DNA from: Smallanthus sonchifolius
Taxonomy: Eukaryota > Streptophyta > Magnoliopsida > Asterales > Asteraceae
Direction: 5' to 3'
DNA: 64,000 bases
Assembly: GCA_023525975.1 (NCBI GenBank)
Contig: CM042040.1
Location: 53,661,486 to 53,725,485, forward strand
Positions within the stretch are counted from its first letter, which is position 1; the number at the start of each line of letters is the position of its first letter. The position numbers and the translations under genes were made by a program. The notes below the pieces were generated by a model. That model saw only the letters and a list, made by a program, of their open reading frames with translations, ran no database searches and was not told where the DNA came from. Shown piece after piece: positions 1 to 11,357 of the stretch.

Positions 1-682
1 TAAAAACGAAATTGTGGATGGAATCAATTACCAGAATAGCGCTTGAATTAAGGGTTTCCGATTAGGATGAGTGCCGAGGACGACGGGTTCGATCTTCGGC
101 GATTCCTGTTGTGACTCCGGCCAAGATTTCGTAGACAAAAGCTTCCCTGGAACTCGTACAAGCAGTACAGAGGTTTAATTTGAGAGTACAAGCTCGAATC
201 GATGTAAATTGGTGTGTATAAAAACCGAACTCGGCGGTTACGACTTGAATACCCATAACTGGGTTTAATTCGGAGTAATAACGATGATTAACGCTATAAT
301 GGTGATCGATTATGGCTATTAACACTGCTTTCAGTTACGAATTTGGGTAGATTTCGGTTATAGGTTTGAATTTGAATCAAGGTTTGCGAGTTTGACTTTT
401 AAAAGTCAATCAGGAACAATTTCATTCGATTTTTACTACAAAGTCAACAGAATTAGGTTTTGGTTAATTACAACTTTGATCCTTGCAGTTTGAATTTAGA
501 TATACAGAATCAGACCTTAAGGTTTAAGATTAGGTTAACAAAGTTGGGATTTAACAGAAAACTTAATGGAATTGCTAACGGAGTTAACTTTGAAAAGTCG
601 GATTGTCATATCATCCCCTAGTTGAAAGAATTTTCGTCCCGAAAATTAAACAAAATAATAAAAAAATTTCCCGGATGTCACA
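1..682 (-). repeat. Partial 3' LTR of element A with duplicated PPT/LTR start
   Basis: On the minus strand a purine tract (AACTAGGGGATGA) is followed by TGTGACATCC, the LTR start, at 682. About 72 bases further on, the same tract recurs followed by TATGACAATCC at 610. Either could be the true LTR edge. The rest, to base 1, is non-coding AT-rich LTR sequence. The LTR end lies outside the window. Confidence 0.65.
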
Positions 683-730
683 TCATCCCCTAGTTGAAAG
701 AATATTCGTCCCAAAAATTAAAATTGTACC

Positions 731-1683
731 TTAAGATTTTGATGTGGAGTGCTTGAATAGGTGAGGATACTTGCGCATAATCTGATCCTCACGCTCCCAC
801 GTGAATTCCGGTCCACGTTTTGAGTTCCAACGGACTCTGACAATAGGAATTTTACTATGCTTAAGCGTTTTGACTTCCCTGTCCATGATTTCCACTTGTT
901 CTTCGATGAAACGCAACTGTTCATTGATGTGTAGTTCCTTAAGAGGAACCGCGAGTGACTCGTCTGCTAGACATTTCTTCAAGTTTGAGACGTGAAAGGC
1001 GTTGTGTACACCACTATGTCCTTCAGGTAGGTTCATTTGATACGCTACTGGACCAATTCTCTTCACTATATTGAATGGTCCAACATAACGAGAATTCAGC
1101 TTGCCTCATTTCCCAAAACGAATGACACCCTTCCAGCTTGCCTCACTATCGGCATAGCTCTTTTGACGGTCACGAGCTGCTGCCATACGGTTTCTAATTT
1201 GAATGATTTTCTCAGAAGTTTCAAGTACGAGTTCAGGACCTGTAAGTTGACTATCGCCAACTTCGGCCCAACAAATAGGAGAACGACATTTCCGTCCATA
1301 TAATGCTTCAAATGGAGCTGCCTTGATACTAGTGTGATAATTGTTTTTGTAGGAGAACTCCACCAACGGTAGGTGAGATTCCCAAGTGTTACCGAAATCA
1401 ATCACACAAGCTCGTAGCATGTCCTCCAGAGTTTGAATAGTACGTTATGTCTGACCGTCAGTTTGAGGATGGTATGCTGTGCTCATATCTAGACGCGTGC
1501 CTAAAGCTTTATGTAACAATTGCCAGAAACGAGAGGTGAATCGTGCATCACGATCCGAAATGATAGAGATTAGCACCTCGTGCAGAGAGACTACTTCTTT
1601 CAATTAAATACGAGTAAGCTTCTCCATTTTGTAGGTTTCCTTGATTGCTAAAAAGTGAGCGGACTTTGTTAAAAGATCAACGA
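731..1683 (-). pseudogene. Integrase core/C-terminus and chromodomain of element A
   Basis: Minus-strand remnants of the last third of pol. 1106-1420 encodes the integrase core end (LPLVEFSYKNNYHTSI, then ALYGRKCRSPICW), the hallmark segment of Ty3 integrases. 731-1066 encodes the region that ends in a chromodomain-like block (VRWNSKRGPEFTWERE). Chromodomains direct chromovirus insertion through histone marks. Between 1421 and 1683 the DDE core is readable only with stops. The pieces lie in different frames, so no single protein is made. Integrase core residues near the frame breaks cannot be assigned confidently. Confidence 0.85.
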
Positions 1684-2788
1684 TTACCCAAATGGTATCA
1701 CATCCGGTAGGAGTTCGTGGCAATTTTGTGATAAAGTCCATGGATATGTGCTCCCATTCCACATGGGAATCTCTGGTTGTTGGAGAAGACCAGAAACCTT
1801 TTGATATTCAACTTTGACCTTCGCGCAAGTCAGGCACTTGCTTAAATAGGTGGCTATATCGGCCTTCATCTTTGGCCACCAATACAACACCTTTAGATCA
1901 TGGTACATCTTTTCGGAACCTGGATTAATAGAGTAACGAGATTTATGAGCCTCATCCATGACTAGTTCCCTTATGTTTCCGAATACTGGAACCCATATTC
2001 GCTCGACGAAGTAACGAATATCGTCAGATTTGACCTCGAGTTGTGCTTCCATACTGCGCGTACCTTCCAGCAGTAGGTTCTCCTTTTTCAAGGCTTCGAG
2101 TTGAGCACTATGGATTTTGTCAGGTAATCCGGGGTGAATAGTAAGCTGTAATGCTCGAACTCGTTTGGGTTTGGTTTCCTTTCGACTTAGGGCATCGGCT
2201 ACAACATTAGCCTTACCCGGATGATACCGGATCGCACAGTCATAATCATTCAAGAGCTCGACCCAACGACGATGTCTCATGTTCAGCTCTTTTTGCTCGA
2301 AGATATGCTGAAGACTCTTGTGATCGGTATAGATGGTGCACTTGGTACCGTACAAGTAATGTCTCCATATCTTAAGTGTGAAAACTACGGCTCCTAACTC
2401 TAGGTCATGAGTGGTGTAGTTTTTCTCGTGAATCTTTAGTTGACGTGAAGCGTATTCACCTTTTCTCGTTGCATTAATACACAACCCAGACCCTGAATGG
2501 ATACATCGCAATATACCACAAAATCATCCGTTCCCTCCGGAAGAGCTAGAATAGGTGCACTGCAAAGTTTCTTCTTAAGGAGTTGGAATGCTGACTCTTG
2601 GTTATCGCCCCCTTTTGAGTTAAGGCGGTGATAGGTTGTGAAATCTTAGAGAATCCCTCGATGAATCGACGGTAATAACCAGCCAATCCTAGAAATTGTC
2701 GCACCTCAATCGGAGTCGTCGGTGCTACCCAATTCTTAATGGCTTCTATCTTTGATGGATCGACATGTATTCCCTTCTCGTTAACCAC
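1684..2788 (-). pseudogene. RT thumb, RNase H and integrase N-terminus of element A
   Basis: 2546-2788 encodes the RT connection region (FLGLAGYYRRFIEGFSKI). 1684-2511 encodes RNase H (YTDHKSLQHIFEQ), then the DALSRK linker, then the integrase zinc-binding domain ending in CLTCAKV. These parts copy the RNA template, remove it and begin integration. A frameshift near 2520-2545 separates the two blocks, and the integrase core frame is lost just below 1684. The order matches other Ty3 elements, including element D. Confidence 0.88.
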
Positions 2789-3758
2789 ATGTCCTAAGAA
2801 TTAAACTTCCCGGATCCAGAATTCACACTTGGAAAACTTAGCATATAGCTGCTCCTGCTTAAGTAATTCCAGAATTAAGCGTAGATGTTCCTCATGTTCC
2901 TCTTTGTTCTTGGAATAAATGAGAATGTCGTCGATGAAAACGATGACGAATTGATCAGGGTATGGCTTACACACGGTTCATGAGGTCCATGAACACCGCG
3001 GGTGTGTTGGTTAATCCGAAAGGCATGACCATAAACTCGTAGTGGCCGTACCTTGTCCTGAAAGCAGTCTTAGAGATATCCTCATCTCGGACTCTCAATT
3101 GATGGTAACCGGACCTAAGATCTATCTTGGAATAGAATCTTGATCCTTGGAGTTGATCAAAGAGATCATCTATACGAGGAAGAGGATAACGATTCTTAAT
3201 TGTGACTTTATTCAGTTCACGGTAGTCGATACACATACGGAAAGTCCCGTCCTTCTTCTTAACAAACAGAACTGGAGCTCCCCATGGCGATGAGTTAGGT
3301 TGGATGAAACCTTTATCCAATAATTCCTGTAACTTAGTGGACAGCTCTTGCAATTCATTAGGTGCTAGTCTATAAGGTGCCCGAGCCATCGGTGCCGCTC
3401 CGGGTGCTAGATCGATTTGGAATTCAACTTGACGATGCGGTGGCAGACCAGGCAAGTCTTCGGGAAACACTTCCAAAAACTCACGAACGATGGGAATATC
3501 ATCAATTTTCTTCTCTTCTGATGGTTGCTCGGCAACGAGTGCCAGAATAGCAGTATGACCTTTACGCAGGCACTTCTGCGCTTTCATGAATGATATGATG
3601 TCTATAACTGCACCACTCTTTTCGCCTTGAACGGAAAGGATTTCTCCACTAGGGAGAGGAATGCGAACAATTTTCTCACGACAGACAATTTCAGCTTGGT
3701 TTTTAGATAACCAATTCATGCCAACAATTACATCAAAACTACCAAGTGTGACCGGCAT
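2789..3758 (-). pseudogene. Protease end and reverse transcriptase of element A
   Basis: 2967-3758 is a long open stretch of 263 codons. It holds the protease/RT junction (GSFDVIVGMNWLS), the conserved linker (FPEDLPGLPPHRQVEF), and RT motifs VLFVKKKDGTFRMCIDYREL and YSKIDLRSGYHQLR. The catalytic FIDD segment falls in 2789-2966 in another frame, so the palm domain is broken. Element D has the same segments at 62980-64000 with close wording, which places both in the same lineage. Confidence 0.9.
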
Positions 3759-4490
3759 GAGGTCGATATCAAGTATATGACTAGCCAGCTCAAGCTTACA
3801 ACCTTTAAGTATGTGGGTTGCTTCAATTATTTGGCCATCATGTATCTCTATATGTACTTAGTTTCTAACAGAGTTGGGGTTCCTTTTATCATATCACTAA
3901 GCTTCTTAGATATAAAACTCCTATCAGCACCGGTATCAAATAGAACATAAGTGAAATAATTGTTTAAGAGAAACTTGCCGGTGACCACATTATGATCATA
4001 TCGAGCCTCTCCAGATCCTAATACGAAGGCTCGTCCTTTCGCACCATTCCCTCCATTATTGGCATTATTGCCACCGTTGTTGTTGCCTTGATTGCCGTTG
4101 TTACCATTATTGCCCTAATTAGTGTCGTTACTGTTACCATTTCCATTACCACCCCACTTTGACTAAGGACAATCCCTCTAAATATGTCCCTCCTTACCGC
4201 ACTGAAAACATCCTCTTGTGGACCCTTGCGGTTGGAATGGTTGCTTGTTCTGAAGATCAACTCTACAATCTTTTGCAGCGTGGCCCATCTTGCCACACCG
4301 TGGACAACGGTTACAAGCACCGACATGGTGGTAATTGCACTTATTGCACTTGGGGGCTCTTCCCACATAACCACCTTGATTTTGACTTGAAGAGGTCGGC
4401 TGATTAAAGTTCTTAGTAGTCTCAAACCTACACTGCTGTTGTGGTTGATTAACCTGGGATCCCATGGAGTTGGAGTGAGAGTTGGAGTTG
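3759..4490 (-). pseudogene. Gag zinc knuckles and protease start of element A
   Basis: 4178-4490 encodes the nucleocapsid end of gag, with CPRCGKMGHAAKDC (a CX2CX4HX4C knuckle) and CFQCGKEGH as the start of a second knuckle. Below this, with stops, comes an Asn/Gly-rich linker and the protease active site (VLFDTGADRSF). Nucleocapsid packages the RNA; protease cleaves the polyprotein. The upstream gag codons resume at 7359 beyond the solo LTR, and removing the LTR plus one TGATC copy restores an unbroken frame across the junction. Confidence 0.85.
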
Positions 4491-4495
4491 TGATC

Positions 4496-7353
4496 TGTCA
4501 CACCCCGCCAAGGCGGAAACGCGAGGCGTAACGTTCATGGTTTCCAAAGCATATGATTACCGCAAACACATACATGATAAATGGATACATAAACAAGTTT
4601 TAAGTTTTACGTCCCAAAATGTCATTTGAGTTTACAAAAAGTTAAGATTTCACAAATATGACTCAAATACAATGAGTTATACAAGAGAAATCCCCCAAAA
4701 GTCGTATCCATCGTGCATGCATGTAACCTACATTGCTAACCTTGCGACCACGTTCAATTTCCTGAAAAACATACTTAAAATGTCAACACTAGGTTGGTGA
4801 GTTCACAGGTTTTAATCAAATAGTTCTTTGTAAATTCGATTGTTCGTAAATAGTTCCAGGTGCATGTGATAATCAGAATAAGTAATGTGTGACCCATTTG
4901 TAAACTAGCTAGGAATACAAATAATATGTCCATACATGAGGTGTAACCAAACCATGACAATTGTTCCTTTGCCCCTCTCATTTGTTATCAGATGCTATGC
5001 GGCCATAAATCCTCCAGATTGCGGTTAGCGCGACTAACCATGACCGGGGGACGTCACTCCCCATAGTACTATTCATATGACCCTAGGCTACAGTTAATGT
5101 ATACTAAATTGTTCCAGGGGACTTTAGCGGCCTAAAACGTGTTCAACTCATGCAAACATAAAGGTCGGGTCTTATTCTCTTGTTATCACATAAAAATAGT
5201 TGTAAGTATGTTCTTCCCCCAAATATGTAAAATAGTAAAAAGGGGCCGTGAAACTCACCTCGAGTTTGTGTATGCTAGCAACGATAATTGTTCTAGTCAA
5301 ACTTGACTACTCGTACCCTAATTACAAAAGGGTAATTCGTGTTAAGATCGAACGTATTATGTGCAAATTGTTCACCTGACATGATAATGTCGTTAAAGAT
5401 GTGTTTATTTTTAGAAAAAAAAAAGTTGTTTCGTGTTGCGACCCGTTGGTGATTATTATTTATGCTTTGTTAACTATATATTTTCTTAAAACATGTACAT
5501 ATACATATAGTCGTTCCAATAAATATGTTATGTTGTCACAATTTCTCATAATAACATGTGAGTAATATTGTTCGGGATTATTTGTCTTAATACGTCCACC
5601 GGGTGTTTGTCCAAATATAATATATCAAACTTTTGATTCTTTTCAAAACGGCTTTATTAGTTATATACATTATTAATTTTTATTAATAATATATTTAAAG
5701 TCATCAAACCGTTATTTTTAATAAAACGTCATTTTCACATAATAATAGTTGCACTTTATATTTATACAATCGTTTTTATTTTTCAAATCGTTGATTATAT
5801 GTATGTACAAATGCTCATATATTTATACGTATTTTTACAATATTCTTGAATATTAGTTTATATCTAGAACTTTGATAACAATTTTTATTAATATATGTTA
5901 GTATAATTATATTTTCTGTTCATACTAGGTTTTATAATCCTTTTAGTTCTACCTATTTTATTAGGTAACTCGACTTAAGATTTATATATTCACGCATGTT
6001 AACCATCTTTGGCCAAAATCATATTTTCCCATGTACAAACACACCTATATATATATATTCGTCCAAGTTTTTGTGACTCTTGTATTATGATGATTAAAAT
6101 ACACAACTAACAATATATATATTTTAAACTCTAAACACAACTAATATTTAGTAAGTTTTTATGAACATTATATATGTATGTTCATACATGCATATATACG
6201 ACATATATATACATACATATACGGTATATATATATATATATACGACACACATGCATGTATGTATGTACCTATGTTTTTAAATCTTGAGTTTAGTACACTT
6301 TCTTTGTTATATTACTTAGGTTTAGAAAAGTTCATAAAAATATCCCCATTTTATGGTGAACAAAATGCATGTTAACCCATAGTTTCAAAAGAAAATACAT
6401 GAATTCAAGGATTAAGTGGATGGAATTCTTACCACTAGACAAAGCTAGGGAAGATTTCGAAATAGATGAAGGTAGAAGGCTTGAGTAGCTTGTAAATACT
6501 TCAAGAATCCTTACAAAACTCTTGTAACCTTGAAATTTCTACTAGATCTTCACCAAAAAGGGTTTGAATCTTGAAACAATTGTGAGGATGATGAGGGTGT
6601 TGATGTTGCCGTTCAAATAAGAGAGAGAGATATGGATTGAGTGTTTGGTTGAACAAAATGAGTATAAGGCATGGTATAAGGAGTGTGTAAGTGGTTAATG
6701 TGTATATGTGGTTGAATGGAAATGGGTCTTTACATCAATCAAATAAGTAGGAAGGATTTGATGTGGGGGAGGGGGGGTCCACATATTGTGGTCGTGAGTT
6801 TTAGAAAGGAAAAAAAACATGGATGAGTTTGATTGTTTAATTAATTAGGTGATTTAGTTGTGTAATTATGAAGACATTTTGATCATTAAGACATTTAATA
6901 TTGGTTAGTTTTCAAAATAATGATTCCATTTGGTTCAATGCTCTTAATTGTATTTAAAATGATAGTTAACTAGCTTGAAAAAAGAAACATCTAATTGTAT
7001 GTTACATAAGTCATAGATATGTTTAATATTATGTATGAACGTTTAAAGATAATATTATATGGTAAAACTTTGAAATAATGCCATCATGGATCATTTTATA
7101 GAATGTGGACTTTAATCTTTGAAAATAAGTGTATAAATATAATATTGTGTGTTATGGATCTTTGGTCATTAATTTAATCACAACGTTCGTATTAGTCGGA
7201 TTATACATGTACCGATAAATCTCAAAATTATCCTAATGTGCTTTGCTAGACTTTAATGACCTAATTTTGAAAATTAAGTCAACCAGGAAATATGATAAAT
7301 ATAAACGTGTTTCAGATATGTACGGATGTTGACCTGAAATGCTGGGTGTCACA
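4496..7353 (-). mobile_element. Solo LTR (about 2.86 kb) inside gag of element A
   Basis: Bounded by TGTCACACCCC on the left and GGGTGTCACA on the right, i.e. TGTGACA to TGTGACA on the minus strand. It is flanked by the 5-bp target duplication TGATC at 4491-4495 and 7354-7358. No PBS, gag or pol follows either end, so it is a single LTR, the usual product of recombination between two LTRs. The interior is AT-rich and non-coding, with TA-rich stretches around 6160-6250. Nothing in it looks like a gene. Confidence 0.9.
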
Positions 7354-7358
7354 TGATC

Positions 7359-8055
7359 AAACTTGCGCTTATGATTGTCGGTAGTTTTAGAAACCGAACC
7401 CCTCGGGGGTAGAGTCCCTTGAGTTACCGCCTGGTCAGTTAACTTGTGGGAAAGTCTGATAGTCTGCTGGATGGTAGTATGGTTGGACGAAGTAACAATA
7501 CTTTGAATCTGTGGCACTAGACCTCCAATATACAACTCAATCCTCTTGAAATCAGGAGTCACCATATGTGGGCACATGGTAGCAAGCTCATGTGAACGAG
7601 TGGTATAAAGTTCAAATTCTAAACCTTCCATCTTTAGGTTCCAGAATTCTCCTTCCAACTTTTGAATTTCATCCCAAGGACAGTACTCCTCCTTCATCAT
7701 TGTCTTAAACTCCTCCCATGGCAGTGCATTGGCTATAGCCAAACCCAACATCTGGACCTGTGCATTCCACCACGTGAGAGTCGGGCCCTCCAAAGTTCCA
7801 GAAGCAAATTTGACCTGATTGGCCAATGGGAAGTTGCACATAGCGAATACCGATTCTACTTTTTTGAACCACCGGAGTAGTCTGACAGCTCCTTCGGCTC
7901 CACTAAATGTGTGGGGCTTGCAGTTCGTAAATGTTTTGAATGTCAATGCTGGTTGCTGTTTCTGCTGGCCTGGAGTTAGAAACATAATATAAGTTCAAGG
8001 TTATAAAGCTTAAGAAAGGCGCTTTGAGATATGAATTGACCTCACTAGTCAATGG
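7359..8055 (-). pseudogene. Gag capsid region of element A
   Basis: Minus-strand open stretch up to about 7985 encoding the retrotransposon gag capsid: FKTFTNCKPHTFSGAEGAV, then LRWFKKVESVFAMCNF, a TWWNAQ motif, an EEFK..EEYCP segment, and MCPHMVTPDFKRIELYIGGL. The same blocks occur in element D gag (61640-62120). Capsid assembles the virus-like particle. At 8055 it is cut by element B; more N-terminal gag sequence reappears on the same strand at 19462. Confidence 0.88.
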
Positions 8056-11000
8056 TGTGACAACCGTGACTTTTACGGTCAACACCCGTGTTCGACGAGT
8101 TCGTATAATAATAATAATAGTATTATTATTATGTGAAATATACTTTCAAACGAAAGGAACTCGTTAGTGAATGAAAAATAATAGCAAGATTTATTTGGGT
8201 GTTATAATGTCAAAAATTTGATCAAGTTCTAGTTTATACGCGTTAACACCCGAGTCGAACGGTTTCGTAAATTTTAATTTAAATCCGAAAGGATATATAT
8301 TTACGAGACACAAGGACTCGAGGGAAAATAATAAATTATAATAAGTTATTTCTGAGTAAAATAACGTCTCCATTTTTATCAGGTTCGTTTAAGTGAAAAA
8401 CCGACACGCGATCGGAGACCATGAGGCTAAAAATACCCCAACTCCATCTCCCTTTTCTCATTTACAAATCCAGAGAAAAAGTTAGAAAGAGAGAGTGGAG
8501 AGGATTCCGGCAAAGTAGTGGTGGTTCGGCGGTGTTGTGTGGCGGCCAACGGTGGTCCGGCGCGGTGGTCGGTGGCGGCCGAAGCCCGTTTTACACCCGG
8601 AACCATTTCTCGACGCTACAAACGCAATGGTAAGCTCATATTTCTCTAAATCCTTGCTTAAATTCGTGAAAAAGAGTTTTTAAAATCTGTCCAGAAAGTT
8701 TTATGCATGCCCAGTTTTAAAGATCGGACGATCCCCGGAAATCCGACCGTTAGAAATGCATGAATTTTGGATATGATGTTGTCAACACATAGACGCAAAC
8801 CCTACTAGAGGAATTTTTTATCAGAGCTCTCTAGGTATGCTTTTCATACCCTCGAATGTGACTAATCGGATTTTCGGATTTGAAAAACTGGGTCTCAAAG
8901 AATCGTCGATCCTCGGAGATCCGACCGTTGGATCGTGACGATTTTTGGACAGTAGTTTCTTAGCACAAATATGAATGTTTTCACCGTATGAATTTCCGAT
9001 CAGATGTTGAGAACGATATTTTTGAATACGAACAGATCGTAACAGTTTATATGACCGACACAGGAAATTGATCGGGTTGCATGGCCATCGAAACGGCATT
9101 GCATGTCAATTTTGAGCATGTGGGAATGCTCGGGAGATAAAAACGATCCTAATGGTGTTTTTGGTTCGTATTGCATGTGATACGGGAGGTTCTGCGTACG
9201 CGAACCATTTGTACGGAAGGTATAAACTTTACCCGTTAAGCTTTGATTTTATGTTAGAATAAGTTTTATTAGTCATTGGTTGGGAATTGAACTCAAAAAT
9301 ATTTAGTATTGAGATATTTGGTATTTTTAGTGGTTATTAGGTTATACACCCAACCCCGGTTCACGTGGAACAAATAATGGAACTAATATATTTATTTTTA
9401 TACAACAATTGTTTTGATGAATTTTTTCTGAAAATGTGATCTAACACCCAAATTTATTTATAAACAGTAGTATTTATACAAAAAGTTTGATCTGGAAATT
9501 TTGGTAAACAAACTCTTTATAAATTATTTTTTAAAATTACTACAACTTTAATACATGAAAATTGGGAAAAATACTTCTGAGTATTAAAAAATTTTGGAAA
9601 CTGGACAGTGATTGTTATATGATGAACTAAGACTCCTGTCCAAAGTTTATAAAAATTGGAGTTGTTTAAGTATGTGTTTAGTATTTATAAAGTTTAAACG
9701 GATGATTTAGGGTTTGTATACTTCTGGATAAAATCAGGACTTGAAACTTTGTATGGGATCTTATATTGACTTAAAACTAATATGATAAAAATTTGGTGAA
9801 GTTTTAATTTGTTTAACTATTTTTCCTGAATTTGTAAAGTTTTAACAATATTAAATTCATATTAAATAATCTGGATATTGGACAAATATGAAAATTGGTT
9901 AGAAATTTTTATTTATATATATGATCAATTGGTATAAATTTCAAGCAGTAACTTTATGTCTAAGTATGGTTTTGGAATTATGTCAATTTAAATTTTATAA
10001 AAAGTTATTAATTTTGAAAATTTTTATATAAAATTGATTTTATAAAAATTCTTGGGGATTTTGGACAGAAGTATAACCCCATTTAAAATATAAAATTTTG
10101 ACTTTTAATTTGGGTGCTAAAATCACACTAAAACCCTAATTTCGGATGAATCGGATTTTTAAACCGTAAACCTTATTTTACGCGCATAATCGCGTTTTTG
10201 GTCGAACGAAACTGTGACTTGAGATTTTATCATATATGACATTATAACTACTGATATTCATTAATAAAATCTAAAACTTAAGGTTTCAAAGTCACGAATT
10301 TATATAAAAGTCGGTTTTACAACTTTTGAGCGGTTCGTACGTGTGTGCACGGGTTTTGGGTATGCAACCGACTACATAGCCACTTTTGAGTAGTAGACTC
10401 AGTTTTATACTTTAGGCGTCCTAAATGCTATTTTTTTGTGTCTACTTGGTTAGTAGGACTCGGTTAGGACACATGTTTTTGCGGTTCTTTCGGATTTAGC
10501 CGTACCTTGGTAGCACTGAGTTGCTAGCCACACTTTGCTTGCATTTGGCTGCTGGCCTTTGATAGAATTTGGATGTTAACCGTACTTTGCGATTTTTGTT
10601 GACTATGTCACACTTATCACCGACGTTGTTCAGGTGAGTTTCGCGACCCCACTTTTCAATTTTTACTGTTTTACGGGGGGAAAGCTGTTTCACTCTACAC
10701 GTTGTTACTTGGGATTAGGGTTACCTAGGTTTACTTATGGATGTATTAAGTCCCCACTTTAACGCAATCAATTAGCTTGGATAGCCGGTGGGAATTATGA
10801 ATAGTACTCTTTGGGTTGACACCCCTGCCCAGGGTTGGTCGCACCAACCAGACTTGTAGGGTCATTTGGGCGCATAATTAGCCATATTAGGTGTTCACAT
10901 TCGACACCTGGATACAGGGGCAACAACTAGTCTGACGGTTTTGATCGTGGCTCAGGGTAATTATATCTTAACACGTGTACTTGATCATCTGCGGATGGTT

Positions 11001-11341
11001 ACTATTACATTTTGAAATTTATTTACTTACTTTTTATAGAGTCGCAAAACCTGCGTACTCAGCGACTATTTTTATAGTTGACCCGTTTTCGAAACATGCT
11101 TTTCAGGTAAACAGTTATGGAGATAACGAACTTTAAACGGCTTGCTTTTGGGAAGAGTTATTATTATGTACTTTTGACCCCTTTGTATTGATTCGGAATT
11201 TTCCGTATATTTGTACTTTCGATAGAGGCATGTAGTATGGTTCAATGTAATGCACAATTTTCCTTTTAGTTTCTCTTGTACTTGTGTTCAATGTGATATA
11301 CCGGTTCCACTCCGTGTTTCCGCCTTCGACGGGGTGTGACA
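8056..11341 (+). repeat. 5' LTR of element B
   Basis: Starts TGTGACAACC and ends GGGGTGTGACA, 3286 bases, with TG...CA termini. At 8430-8440 the copy reads AGGCTAAAAATACCCC where the 3' LTR has AGGCTATAAATACCCC, so the probable TATA box is mutated in this copy. A GC-rich segment (8500-8600) follows, which would lie near the transcript start. The rest is AT-rich and non-coding. Confidence 0.9.
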
Positions 11342-11345
11342 GACT

Positions 11346-11357
11346 TGGTATCAGAGC
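11346..11357 (+). other. Primer binding site of element B
   Basis: TGGTATCAGAGC lies four bases after the LTR end. It complements the 3' end of plant initiator methionine tRNA, the usual minus-strand primer of Ty3 chromoviruses. Confidence 0.9.

Larger units (their letters stand above)
1..8055 (-). mobile_element. Ty3/gypsy chromovirus A (Tekay/Del-like), main part
   Basis: Minus-strand LTR retrotransposon. Reading from high to low coordinates, I see gag, zinc knuckles, protease, reverse transcriptase, RNase H, integrase and a chromodomain-like end, then a polypurine tract and the start of the 3' LTR, which runs off the left edge. This domain order (integrase after RT/RNase H, terminal chromodomain) defines Ty3 chromoviruses. 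The frame is broken by many stops and shifts, so it is inactive. It is interrupted by a solo LTR at 4496-7353. Its gag start continues at 19462-20139 on the far side of inserted element B. Confidence 0.9.

Noticed and set aside
8821..9099. 92-codon frame present in both LTR copies of element B (also 17343-17621)
   Set aside because: Conserved only because the LTRs are duplicates; no known LTR-encoded protein resembles it.
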